Source of the DNA: an archaeon
Lineage (GTDB): Archaea; Thermoproteota; Nitrososphaeria; Nitrososphaerales; Gagatemarchaeaceae
Direction of reading: 5' to 3'
DNA: 64,000 bases
Assembly (NCBI GenBank): GCA_021827865.1
Contig: JAKAUC010000009.1
Location: 310,001 to 374,000 of the forward strand
The notes under the pieces: generated by a model
What the model saw: the letters and a program-made list of their open reading frames with translations, nothing else
The model's database searches: none
Told to the model about the DNA's origin: nothing
In this document: positions 8,515-16,238 of the stretch, piece by piece
Layout: the number at the start of each line of letters is the position of its first letter
Position numbering within the stretch: the stretch's first letter is position 1
Translations under genes and position numbers: made by a program

Positions 8515-8754
8515 TCAACCTCGGACGACGCTGGTCACCTCCACCCTCCCTCCTACGAGCTGGGCCAAGTAGGGCTCGGTGGGGACGAGGATAATCGACG
8601 GGACTGGGTAGTCGGTCCTGAAGGTGAGGAGGCCCTGGCCGTCGTTGACGCTCACCGAGCTTCCGGCCAGGACCAGCTCGTCGGCGGAAGCCGAGGACCC
8701 GTAGGAGAAGGCTATCTTCACGCCGGGGCTCAGCGAGTCCAGGACGGCCCTCAC
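8515..8754 (-). CDS. Pilin-operon protein, 5' end unclear
   Basis: The minimal frame runs from GTG 8754 (79 residues). The same frame continues upstream with coding character to about 8883. It encodes a strongly hydrophobic segment (GAYLAAAAALLLVLTPAI) like the N-terminal anchors of its neighbours. No ATG, GTG or TTG occurs in this extension as far as the end of the upstream gene. The real protein is probably about 120 residues and starts at a non-standard codon, or the 5' end carries a sequence change. The family is not recognised. The position implies a minor pilin or assembly role. Confidence 0.6.
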   Translation of the reverse strand: MRAVLDSLSPGVKIAFSYGSSASADELVLAGSSVSVNDGQGLLTFRTDYPVPSIILVPTEPYLAQLVGGRVEVTSVVRG

Positions 8755-8899
8755 CCCGTCGGCGTACCGCCAGTCCGCGCCCTCGCGGGAGGCCCGGGCG
8801 GCCGCCGAAATGGCTGGGGTGAGGACGAGGAGCAGCGCGGCCGCCGCGGCGAGGTAGGCTCCCCAGGAACCCTGGGCGCTGACGGACGACGCGGGCGCG

Positions 8900-9259
8900 C
8901 TACCCCACCTCCATGGACAGGCCGGAGCCGTTCCTGCTGAACACGACCTCGTGGGTCCCGCCCGGGACCGAAAGGTCGAAGCTGCACGGGGCGGAGAGGT
9001 GCTCCAAGGCGACCCGGCTCCCCGAAGCGAAGGCGAGGACGCCCCCCTCGCAGCTGATGGTCGAGGGCGGGAGGGCCACGGCGGCCCTGGAGGTGCCGTT
9101 GGTCAGGGCCTCCATCGCCAGGGCGGAGACCGCGGAAGACGCGGCCCTGAACTGCACCCCCGTGACGAAGCCGGAGAAGGACACGTAGGTGGCCGCGGAG
9201 CCGGCGACGAAGAGCGACGAGACCATCACCACGAGGCAGTACTCGAGTATCTCGGTCAT
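8900..9259 (-). CDS. Pilin-like single-span protein
   Basis: A 119-residue protein starting MTEILEYCLVV, with a hydrophobic helix at about residues 8-28 followed by a beta-rich extracytoplasmic domain. It is the first gene of the leftward pilus arm, and a TATA-like CGTTAAATC (9281-9289) lies about 22 nt upstream of its ATG. The topology and context resemble archaeal FlaF/FlaG-like or minor pilin proteins, but sequence identity to a family is not visible to me. Confidence 0.65.
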   Translation of the reverse strand: MTEILEYCLVVMVSSLFVAGSAATYVSFSGFVTGVQFRAASSAVSALAMEALTNGTSRAAVALPPSTISCEGGVLAFASGSRVALEHLSAPCSFDLSVPGGTHEVVFSRNGSGLSMEVG

Positions 9260-9280
9260 CCGCAGAACAGGGGGACGGCG

Positions 9281-9311
9281 GATTTAACGGGCAACCTTGG
9301 CTGTTTTATTC
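9281..9311. promoter_or_regulatory. Divergent promoters of the pilus locus
   Basis: CGTTAAATC on the leftward strand (9281-9289) and TTTTATTC on the rightward strand (9304-9311) are TATA-like boxes. Each lies about 22-30 nt before the first gene of its arm. They would coordinate expression of the minor-pilin arm and the ATPase/pilin arm. Confidence 0.5.
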
Positions 9312-9338
9312 CCCGGGCGCACTGTCTGTGGAGGCAGC

Positions 9339-10784
9339 GTGGGACCCCGGCTCACCAGATCGTTCCTGAGGGCGGTGCGCAAGCCCGAACCAGCCAGCGA
9401 CCCCCCTCCCCTGCTGGTGGAGCTCTTCGGGAGGCCGGACTGGAGGGAGAGGCCCGACGGGGGGTCGTTCCCGTTCACCTACAGGGTGTCCGGGGAGAGC
9501 TCGACGCCGTTCTACGAGGTCGGGTGCGCTCTCCCGCCCCAGGCGGTCGCGGCCCTGAGGGTGGTGGTGAGGGAAGTCTCAGACGACCTCGACCCCAGGG
9601 AGGTGGACCCGCTCACCTTCGCCCGGCTCGTCGACGTGCTGGCCCAGGCCGCGGCCAGGAGGCTTGCGGCCGCAGGGATGCGGCACCGCATCAGGGAGCT
9701 CTCGGAGCTGGCGGCCTACGAAGCGGTGGGCCTCTCGAGGGTCCTCGCCCTGGCCAAGGACCAGAAGGTGACGGAGTTCTATGCCGACTCCGATTCGACG
9801 CCGGTCTACCTCGACCACCTGGAGGCGGGCAGGTGCGAGTCAGGCATCGTCCTGACCGAGAGGGAGAGGAACGCCCTGGAGACCCACCTTGACACCTTCA
9901 GCGGGTATACCCTGGACTTCAGGACCCCGTCCCTGAAGAACGACCTCTCCATCGGCGGGGCGATACTCAGGGTCTCCGTCGACCTCGAGCCGGTAGCCGT
10001 GAACCGCTTCGCCCTGGACGTGCGGAGGCTGAACGTCTCGACGCTCACCCTCCCCCAGCTCATAGGGATGGGCCTGGTCTCAGAGGAGGCTGCCGCCCTG
10101 CTTGTGGGGTGGCTGGAGGCCGGAGGGAACGTGACGATAGTGGGCGAGACGGGGACCGGGAAGACTACGCTGCTCAACGCTCTTGACGAGCAGGTGGACA
10201 AGAGGCTGCGGCGCCTCTACATCGAGGACGCCGTGGAGACCAGGGACATGCTCGCGGAGGGGTACCATCAGATGAAGGTGAAGGTCGACCCCTACGACCG
10301 TGGGGAGGGGTCCGAGAGGACGAAGGAGTCGGAGATAGTGAAGGCGCTGCACAGGTCCCCGGACATCGTCATACTGAGCGAGATACAGTCCGAGGGGCAC
10401 AGCAGGGCGTTCTTCCAGGCCCTGGCGTCGGGGGCGAGGGGGGTGCAGACGTTCCACGCGTCTACCATAGAGCAGGCGGTGAGGCGCTGGCTGACCATGC
10501 ACCATGTGTCGGAGCAGAGCCTGCTGGACCTGGGGGTCATGATACAGATGGCCAGGCCCGACAGGCTGAGGCAGGAGAGGTACGTGCACAGGATTGTCGA
10601 GGTCACCCAGGACGGCGGCTCGCCGAGGATCAAAGAGATCTACATGCGGGACCGCGACCACAGGCTGAGGAACGTGGCCGGCCCGGGCTGGCCCAGGCCC
10701 CCGGACGGGGTGCCGGCCGAGAGCCTCGGCGTGAAGGTCTCGCTGGCGTCGGACAGGATAGCGCGGGGGATCCGCGCGGGTTGA
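9339..10784 (+). CDS. Type II/IV secretion (pilus assembly) ATPase
   Basis: A 481-residue GspE/VirB11/TadA-superfamily ATPase that powers assembly of type IV pilus-like fibres at the cytoplasmic face. Walker A GETGTGKTT is at about residues 269-277. A VILSEI Walker B-like strand, the Asp-box region and the conserved GVQTFHAST segment (His box) follow. Start: GTG 9339 lies just downstream of the transcript start expected from the TATA-like box at 9304-9311. A TTG at 9297 would precede that box. It overlaps the next gene by 4 bases (TTGA). Confidence 0.92.
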   Translation: MGPRLTRSFLRAVRKPEPASDPPPLLVELFGRPDWRERPDGGSFPFTYRVSGESSTPFYEVGCALPPQAVAALRVVVREVSDDLDPREVDPLTFARLVDVLAQAAARRLAAAGMRHRIRELSELAAYEAVGLSRVLALAKDQKVTEFYADSDSTPVYLDHLEAGRCESGIVLTERERNALETHLDTFSGYTLDFRTPSLKNDLSIGGAILRVSVDLEPVAVNRFALDVRRLNVSTLTLPQLIGMGLVSEEAAALLVGWLEAGGNVTIVGETGTGKTTLLNALDEQVDKRLRRLYIEDAVETRDMLAEGYHQMKVKVDPYDRGEGSERTKESEIVKALHRSPDIVILSEIQSEGHSRAFFQALASGARGVQTFHASTIEQAVRRWLTMHHVSEQSLLDLGVMIQMARPDRLRQERYVHRIVEVTQDGGSPRIKEIYMRDRDHRLRNVAGPGWPRPPDGVPAESLGVKVSLASDRIARGIRAG

Positions 10785-11479
10785 AGTTCGAGTCCCTCGA
10801 CCGCTTCCGGCTCTCCGCCTGGAGGGTCGCGTCCGTCGGCCTCGCTACCTCGTCCGCGTCCTGGCTCCTCGCGGACTTCGCCTTCGGGGGAGCCCTCGGG
10901 AGCGCCAGCACCCTGGTCCTGTTCGTCCTGGCCGCGGCGGTCTTCTACATCGTGGTCACCACCCCGAGGCGCCTGTTGGACAGGCAGCGGGTGAACCAGG
11001 CGAGGGAGGCCGTCCTCCTCGCCTCCTCGTCGAAGGCCCTGCTGGAGGTGACCATGTCGAGGTCAAGGTCGGTGCTGCTCCTCCGCCCCAGGGACGGCGC
11101 CCTGGCTGCGGCCGTGGGTCGAGCGTCGAAGCTTCTCCTGCTCGGGGAGAGCGCCGGGCGTGCGGTCGGGGAGGCGTCGGAAGGCCTGGCCTCGTACACC
11201 GCCGCTGCGGCTCTGAGGGGGCTGGCCCAGCCCAGGAAGATGGGGGCCGAGCCGGACGACGAAGAGGCTCGGGGGCTGGCGGGGTCGGCGGCGCTCAGCA
11301 GGGAGACCAAGGTCCCTGTGTTCATGACGGTGTCGTTCTTCGCCCCGATCATGCTCCTCCTCTACGCTGTCCTTTCCCACACCTACGGCGCCGGGAGGCT
11401 CGCGGAGCTGGCGGCGTTCGAGCTGATCGTCCTCGACCTGGCGTTCTACCTCAGCTCCCCAGGCGGGCCGGCGGGGTGA
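10781..11479 (+). CDS. TadC/GspF-like pilus platform membrane protein, first copy
   Basis: A 232-residue membrane protein with two N-terminal spans (about residues 18-65), a helical cytoplasmic part and two C-terminal spans (about 180-225). This is the layout of half-size archaeal TadC/GspF platform proteins that anchor the assembly ATPase. It starts at TTG 10781, overlapping the ATPase stop (TTGA), and overlaps the next gene by 4 bases (GTGA). The assignment rests mainly on topology and on its place directly after the ATPase. Confidence 0.7.
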   Translation: MKFESLDRFRLSAWRVASVGLATSSASWLLADFAFGGALGSASTLVLFVLAAAVFYIVVTTPRRLLDRQRVNQAREAVLLASSSKALLEVTMSRSRSVLLLRPRDGALAAAVGRASKLLLLGESAGRAVGEASEGLASYTAAAALRGLAQPRKMGAEPDDEEARGLAGSAALSRETKVPVFMTVSFFAPIMLLLYAVLSHTYGAGRLAELAAFELIVLDLAFYLSSPGGPAG

Positions 11480-12108
11480 GGGCCGAGCTCGACGCGATGC
11501 ACTCCCTCGGCAGGGCGCTGAAGTCGGCGGGGGAGGGAAAGGGCCTGGCCAGGTCGGTCGCCGAGGAGCTGCGCACGGCGGGCCCCCTGGGGGAGGAGGG
11601 GGCGAGGCGCATCCTGCTCGGCCATCCCCTGGCCAGGGCGCTCCGTCCGCTGATGGAAGGCGGCGGGGAGGAGGTCTCGATGCTGGCGTCCCTCCTCGTC
11701 TCCGCCCCCAGGAGCAGCGCCCCCCTGGTCGGAAGGAGCGGCGAGGCCCTCGCCGTCACCCTTGAGCGCTGGGTGAAGGCCAGGGAGAACGAGGTCCTCG
11801 AGCAGAAGGTGATGAGGTTCAGGAGCCTGGTCACGTCGGCGGTGCTCGGGGGGGTGATGGGGATGCTGGCAGCCCTTGGCCCCATGGTGGGGGGGATCGG
11901 CCTCGGCATAGGCATCGGCGCCGGGACCGGGGGGACGGGGGCCCTGGTCTACGGGGCGGCCGCGCTGACCGCGCTGGGCTCAGGGATGCTCGGGGCGTAC
12001 ATGTCGGGGAGGAGGTTCTTCGTTAACGTCGCCCTCTCGCTGGCGGTCTTCGCGGCCATATCTGCCGCCGCCGCTCCCCTGGCCGCCCTCCCCTCTGTCG
12101 CGATGTAG
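11476..12108 (+). CDS. TadC/GspF-like pilus platform membrane protein, second copy
   Basis: A 210-residue protein with an N-terminal soluble helical domain and three C-terminal hydrophobic segments (about residues 118-205), several glycine-rich. With the preceding gene it would form the inner-membrane platform; archaeal Tad-like systems often have two such proteins. Start GTG 11476 overlaps the preceding stop. The family assignment is by context and topology. Confidence 0.68.
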   Translation: MRAELDAMHSLGRALKSAGEGKGLARSVAEELRTAGPLGEEGARRILLGHPLARALRPLMEGGGEEVSMLASLLVSAPRSSAPLVGRSGEALAVTLERWVKARENEVLEQKVMRFRSLVTSAVLGGVMGMLAALGPMVGGIGLGIGIGAGTGGTGALVYGAAALTALGSGMLGAYMSGRRFFVNVALSLAVFAAISAAAAPLAALPSVAM

Positions 12109-12140
12109 GGCGTTAAATATCGAACCCGGACTATGCGGAC

Positions 12141-12350
12141 ATGAAAATCGGTCGCAGGCTGGGTCGGAGCAGGAGGGGGGTGCAGCTCATCGAGGAGGCG
12201 CTGCTGATCTCCGTGGCCCTGGTGGCTCTCTCCCTGTTGGTGGGCGGGATCGAGTCGATCCTGAAGCAGAGCTCGGCGTACACCTCCAACGTCTGGAACT
12301 CCATCACCAACTCGCTCAACGGCATCTTCGGCTCCCTGTTCCACTGGTGA
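12141..12350 (+). CDS. Archaeal class III type IV pilin
   Basis: A 69-residue prepilin. A basic leader ends in RRG (residues 11-13) and is followed directly by VQLIEEALLIS, with the conserved glutamate at +5 of the predicted mature protein. A hydrophobic assembly helix comes next (about residues 18-38), then a short Ser/Asn-rich head. This is the classic prepilin-peptidase substrate pattern, and a matching peptidase is encoded at 35433-36050. A TATA box TTAAATAT at 12113-12120 places the transcript start at or next to the ATG, so the pilin has its own promoter inside the operon, fitting a need for more pilin than ATPase. Confidence 0.9.
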   Translation: MKIGRRLGRSRRGVQLIEEALLISVALVALSLLVGGIESILKQSSAYTSNVWNSITNSLNGIFGSLFHW

Positions 12351-12356
12351 AGCTCC

Positions 12357-14093
12357 GTGCACCCCGCCCGAGAGCTGGCGTCGCAGGTGGCCTGGAGGCT
12401 GAGGCCCCAGGCCGGCCTGGGCATCGAAGAGATGAAGGTCGCCGACGGCAAGTACGTAGCCTCGGTGGACGGGACTAAGACGAGGAGCATGGCGCTGTTC
12501 AGGGTGGGCGTCCCCGACGTGGCAGAGGACCCGAGGGTGGACTACTCGGCCGCCCTGAAGACGACGCTGCAGCAGCAGAGGATGAAGGGGCTCTTCGAGG
12601 GCCTCAGGAGGGCCGGGCTCCCCTTCGTCTACGTCATGCTGATGAACGAATCCGAGGCCAAGGGCGAGGCGCCCCCGGTCCTCGAGTTCGACCTGGTGGT
12701 CGGGACCTGGGTGGACGGCAAGAAGAAGGAGGACCAGAGCCAGGCCCTCGAGCAGAGGGCGAGCATACTCTCGGCGGCCGTGAGCGTGGCCCTCCCCACG
12801 GCCAACGTGGAGAGGCTCCTGAGGAAGGACCTGGTCGGGTTCATGAAGTCGATGCTCCTCCCCGGGGGGAGGGCCCTCCCCCAGAGCGGGTCGCCCACAG
12901 CGACCGGCGCCCTCTGCACCTTCGACGAGATGTCCCCCCTCTCTGCCAGCCTGGAGAGGGCGCCTGACTTTTACATCCCCAACGCGGCCGAGTCGGGGCA
13001 GGACGGGCTCCTCCTCGGGTCGCTGAAGTCGGGGGGGAGGGAGTATCACGAGCTCAGGCTCCAGCTGGACGACCTGAGGAGGCACGTGAGCGTCCTCGGC
13101 ATGACGGGGTCAGGCAAGTCCACGACCGCTGGGATCATAGTGAGGCAGGCGGCTGAGGTCGGGCTCCCGGTGATGATCCTGGACTGGCACAACGAGTTCG
13201 GAGGGACGGCCCGGTCGGTCGGGGGGAAGGTGGTGGCCCCCGGGAAGGACGACTTTTCGCTGAATCCCCTGGAAGGTGGTCCCGACACGGACCCCGCCGA
13301 GCACATCGCCATGGTCTCAGACATCTTCTCCGACATCTACCACTTCACCCACCCCCAGGCGTACATGTTCCGCAACGCCCTCCAGAAGCGGCTTTCGGAG
13401 ATGTCGTCGGACGAGGTACCGACGATCTCGGCCCTGGTGAAGACGATCGAGGCTTACCCCCTGAGGTCTGCCTACGACAACGAGACCAAGGTGGCGCTGC
13501 TGCGGAGGCTGGTCCCGCTCTCCGAGGGTCAGTCTGGGAGGGCCCTGGGAGGCTCCGGGCCCCTCAAGCTCGAGGAGCTGCTCGGGACAGTCGTCTGCGT
13601 CGAGCTCGGGCATCTCAGGGACGTCCAGTCCAGGGCGGTCTTCTGCGACGTCCTTCTGAAGATGGTCTACGAAGAGAAGGTGAAGCGGAAGGGCCCCCTG
13701 GACCACATGACCGTCGTAGAGGAGGCGCGGAACATCGCGCCGGCCAGGAGGCCCGAGGACCCGCCGACCGTCGGGGAGCGGATGATATCTGAACTCAGAA
13801 AGTTCGGGGAGGCGATGATGTTCGTCGCCCAGTTCCCGAGCCACGTCGCCGCCGAAGTGGTCAAGAACTCGGGGACCAAGGTAGTCCACAGGCTCGCCTG
13901 GCCCGACGACGTGTCCCTCATCGGAGACTCCCTGGGGCTGAACCAGAAGCAGCGGGAGCACCTGACGAGGCTGAGGGTCGGCGAGGCCGTGGTGGGGCTC
14001 TCCCGGGTCCAGAAGCCCATGCTGGTCCAGGTGGCTCCCGACGAGGCTCAGCCGGGCGGGAGCAGCGACCTCAGCTTCGCGGCGGAGTCGTAG
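12357..14093 (+). CDS. HerA/FtsK-family ATPase in pilus locus
   Basis: A 578-residue protein with a family-unclear N-terminal half and a C-terminal HerA-type (DUF87) ATPase. Walker A GMTGSGKST is at about residues 248-256 and a Walker B-like MTVVEEARN at about 456-464. HerA-family hexamers translocate DNA or act with NurA in repair, but no NurA is present here. Its GTG start 6 bases after the pilin stop suggests co-transcription with the pilus genes. A role in DNA transfer or uptake, or as a second pilus motor, is inference only. The 3' end overlaps the convergent kinase gene by 46 bases. Confidence 0.85.
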   Translation: MHPARELASQVAWRLRPQAGLGIEEMKVADGKYVASVDGTKTRSMALFRVGVPDVAEDPRVDYSAALKTTLQQQRMKGLFEGLRRAGLPFVYVMLMNESEAKGEAPPVLEFDLVVGTWVDGKKKEDQSQALEQRASILSAAVSVALPTANVERLLRKDLVGFMKSMLLPGGRALPQSGSPTATGALCTFDEMSPLSASLERAPDFYIPNAAESGQDGLLLGSLKSGGREYHELRLQLDDLRRHVSVLGMTGSGKSTTAGIIVRQAAEVGLPVMILDWHNEFGGTARSVGGKVVAPGKDDFSLNPLEGGPDTDPAEHIAMVSDIFSDIYHFTHPQAYMFRNALQKRLSEMSSDEVPTISALVKTIEAYPLRSAYDNETKVALLRRLVPLSEGQSGRALGGSGPLKLEELLGTVVCVELGHLRDVQSRAVFCDVLLKMVYEEKVKRKGPLDHMTVVEEARNIAPARRPEDPPTVGERMISELRKFGEAMMFVAQFPSHVAAEVVKNSGTKVVHRLAWPDDVSLIGDSLGLNQKQREHLTRLRVGEAVVGLSRVQKPMLVQVAPDEAQPGGSSDLSFAAES

Positions 14094-14605
14094 TTCAGGG
14101 TCCAGTCGATGCGCGGCCCGCCCTTTCCCCCCTCTGAGAGCATGGCCACGGCGGCCGCCGCCCTGGCGGGGGTGGTGGACGTCGCGTCGAGGTCAAAGGC
14201 AACGGGGCCGAAGGCCTCGTGGGCCTCGGAGGAGACGAGGCCGATGAGCTCAGCCTCCAGGTTCTCTCTGACCTTCGCCGGCGGGTATCCCCTGGCGGCG
14301 AGCCTCCCTTTCAGGACGCCGGGCTCGCACCTGAGGACCACCACCCTCTCCGCCAGCCGAGGGTCGAGGACAGCCGGGAGCAGGTGCCCGTAGAGGACCG
14401 AGGGCCTGGGGACAAGCGAGGAGACCGCACGGCGGAGGCGCCCGGCGTCCACCTCGAACTCGTCCCCCTTCGCCTTCGCGAAGCCGTGAGCCAGGGCGAG
14501 CTCGTTGATCCCGAAGCACCCGACCCCGAGGAGGTCGGCGGCCAGAGGGGCGACAGACTTCTTGCCGGTACCCGGGGTCCCGGTCACCCCGAGGATTCCT
14601 TTCAA
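14048..14605 (-). CDS. AK6-type adenylate kinase (Fap7/hCINAP family)
   Basis: A 185-residue P-loop kinase. GTPGTGKKS is at residues 9-17 and an INELA motif follows, both typical of archaeal AK6 proteins, which act in late small-subunit ribosome maturation and have adenylate kinase activity. The length fits the family (about 170-190). The start is taken at TTG 14605 because the conserved KGILGVTGTPG opening follows immediately and upstream sequence is unrelated. It lies 20 bases downstream of msrA on the same strand. Confidence 0.85.
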   Translation of the reverse strand: MKGILGVTGTPGTGKKSVAPLAADLLGVGCFGINELALAHGFAKAKGDEFEVDAGRLRRAVSSLVPRPSVLYGHLLPAVLDPRLAERVVVLRCEPGVLKGRLAARGYPPAKVRENLEAELIGLVSSEAHEAFGPVAFDLDATSTTPARAAAAVAMLSEGGKGGPRIDWTLNYDSAAKLRSLLPPG

Positions 14606-14625
14606 TGCCCCCACCAGGCGCCAGC

Positions 14626-15183
14626 TCAGGCGGGTGGGACCTGGGCCGCCTTCAGCTTGGCCTTCCAGTGGGCCCTGAACTTCGCGAGCTTCGGGGCGAT
14701 GACCGCCTGGCAGTAGGGCTTGGACGGGTTGCGCCTGAAGTACTCGCGGTGAAAGTCCTCGGCGGGGTAGAACGCATCCAGCGGCGCCACCTCCGTGACG
14801 ATGGGATTCCGGAAGGCCTTCTCCTCCGTGAGCTCCCTGATGATGGCGTCGGCTTCGGCCCTCTGTTTTTCGTCGGAGTAGAAGATCACGGACCGGTACT
14901 GGGTCCCCACGTCTGCCCCCTGCCTGTTGAGGGTGGTCGGGTCGTGGGTAGAGAAGAACACCTCGAGCAGGTCCCTGTAGCTTATGGCGGCGGGGTCGAA
15001 GGTCACCTGGGCGACCTCTGCGTGCCCGGTGGCGTCGGTGCAGACGTCGTCGTAGGAAGGGTTGGGCTCCGTCCCCCCGGCGTAGCCGGGGACCACGCTG
15101 CGGACCCCCTGCAGCTCTGAGAATACAGCCTCGGAGCACCAGAAGCAGCCGCTCCCGAAGGTGGCGGTCTCGGACGCAGACAT
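14626..15183 (-). CDS. msrA: Peptide methionine sulfoxide reductase A
   Basis: A 185-residue MsrA that reduces methionine-S-sulfoxide in proteins. The catalytic GCFWC motif is at residues 12-16, with a resolving cysteine near the C-terminus (KPYCQ). The ATG at 15183 is chosen over an upstream GTG at 15231 because the TATA-like CTTTAATC (about 15205-15213) lies about 25 nt before it, implying a leaderless transcript. It is followed by the AK6 gene. Confidence 0.95.
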   Translation of the reverse strand: MSASETATFGSGCFWCSEAVFSELQGVRSVVPGYAGGTEPNPSYDDVCTDATGHAEVAQVTFDPAAISYRDLLEVFFSTHDPTTLNRQGADVGTQYRSVIFYSDEKQRAEADAIIRELTEEKAFRNPIVTEVAPLDAFYPAEDFHREYFRRNPSKPYCQAVIAPKLAKFRAHWKAKLKAAQVPPA

Positions 15184-15208
15184 CGGGCTCAGCGCGTGGC
15201 TCCCCGGA

Positions 15209-16168
15209 TTAAAGCTTGCAGGAGAGCCCACCCGCCACCCTGAGGGCCCCGCCGTTCAGGTCGATCACCGCCCCTCTCATCCCCGCCCAGGCCGGGACCT
15301 GCCAGGGGAACTTGGCGGACAGGCCGTCCCCCTCGGCCGTGAGCTTCGCCGGGACCATCTCCCCCGGGAGCTGGACGTGGAGGTCCTTCGGCGCCACCGG
15401 CTGCCTGTAGAAGGGGGACTTCGTGAACTCGAAGGGGAGCGAGTCGGACAGGGCCAGGGACCCGTCGTCGAGCCAATGGCTCCTTTCGAGGTCCTTGGGC
15501 TCGACCCCCCGCAGGGAAAGCCCGACCCTGATCCCCCGCCCGGCGGACTCGAAGTCGACGTCGTTCACCTGAATCCCCTTCACGTCGGCCCTGAGGTCGG
15601 GCGGGCCTGGGACGGGGCGGAGCTGGTCGTGTATGGAGACCGCGCCGGAGAGGACGAAGCCCAGCGCCACGGTCCCGACCCCCTTCACGCTGAACGCCCT
15701 GTCTATGTAGACAAGGGTCCTCCCCCCGGGGAAGTCGTCTCTGGGGACCACCGCGCCGAGGTCGATGGCCGATGAGCCGGACTGGCGCTCCTCCTGGCGG
15801 AACCCCGCCACCGACGTCCCCTTCAGAGCTGCAACTGCTGCGGCGGGGGAGACGGCCCCGTCAAGGAGCTCGATGGTCCCACGGAGGCCGAAGGCCCCGA
15901 TCAGTATCGCGAGCTCGCCGTCGGGGGCAGCCAGGCGCCCCGAGCCCGGGAAGAAGTAGAGAGCGTGGTCCGCGATGGAGGCGATCCTGGCGTAGCCCTG
16001 GACTCTTTCTGGGTAGTCAGCCGTGTCGAGGAATGAGCAGCGCCTCCCCCCTTCCGTCCTGGAGAAGACCGCCATCCCCTCGGCCTCGCTCTTCTTCGCG
16101 ACCGACGCTTCGAAGGCGGCCTTGACCCCCGGGTCAGCCCCGAAGACGCCGACTGTGATCCCGTCCAT
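15209..16168 (-). CDS. Degenerate EF-Tu/SelB-like translational GTPase
   Basis: A 319-residue protein with the domain order of an elongation-factor GTPase. The G domain has decayed: the P-loop position reads GADPGVKA (about residues 10-17) instead of G-x4-G-K-S/T. A DTADYPE remnant stands where DxPG is expected, and no NKxD is seen. Domain 2 is well kept (VKGVGTVALGFVLSG, about 165-180), followed by a third beta domain. It resembles the archaeal EF1A/SelB-like proteins thought not to hydrolyse GTP. Its role is unknown. Confidence 0.75.
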   Translation of the reverse strand: MDGITVGVFGADPGVKAAFEASVAKKSEAEGMAVFSRTEGGRRCSFLDTADYPERVQGYARIASIADHALYFFPGSGRLAAPDGELAILIGAFGLRGTIELLDGAVSPAAAVAALKGTSVAGFRQEERQSGSSAIDLGAVVPRDDFPGGRTLVYIDRAFSVKGVGTVALGFVLSGAVSIHDQLRPVPGPPDLRADVKGIQVNDVDFESAGRGIRVGLSLRGVEPKDLERSHWLDDGSLALSDSLPFEFTKSPFYRQPVAPKDLHVQLPGEMVPAKLTAEGDGLSAKFPWQVPAWAGMRGAVIDLNGGALRVAGGLSCKL

Positions 16169-16238
16169 CCGTCCGCCCCGCGCCGAAGGGGAATCTTATG
16201 TGTTGCCGGCCGCGGAGCCAGGGCGCCCCTGGCCGGTG

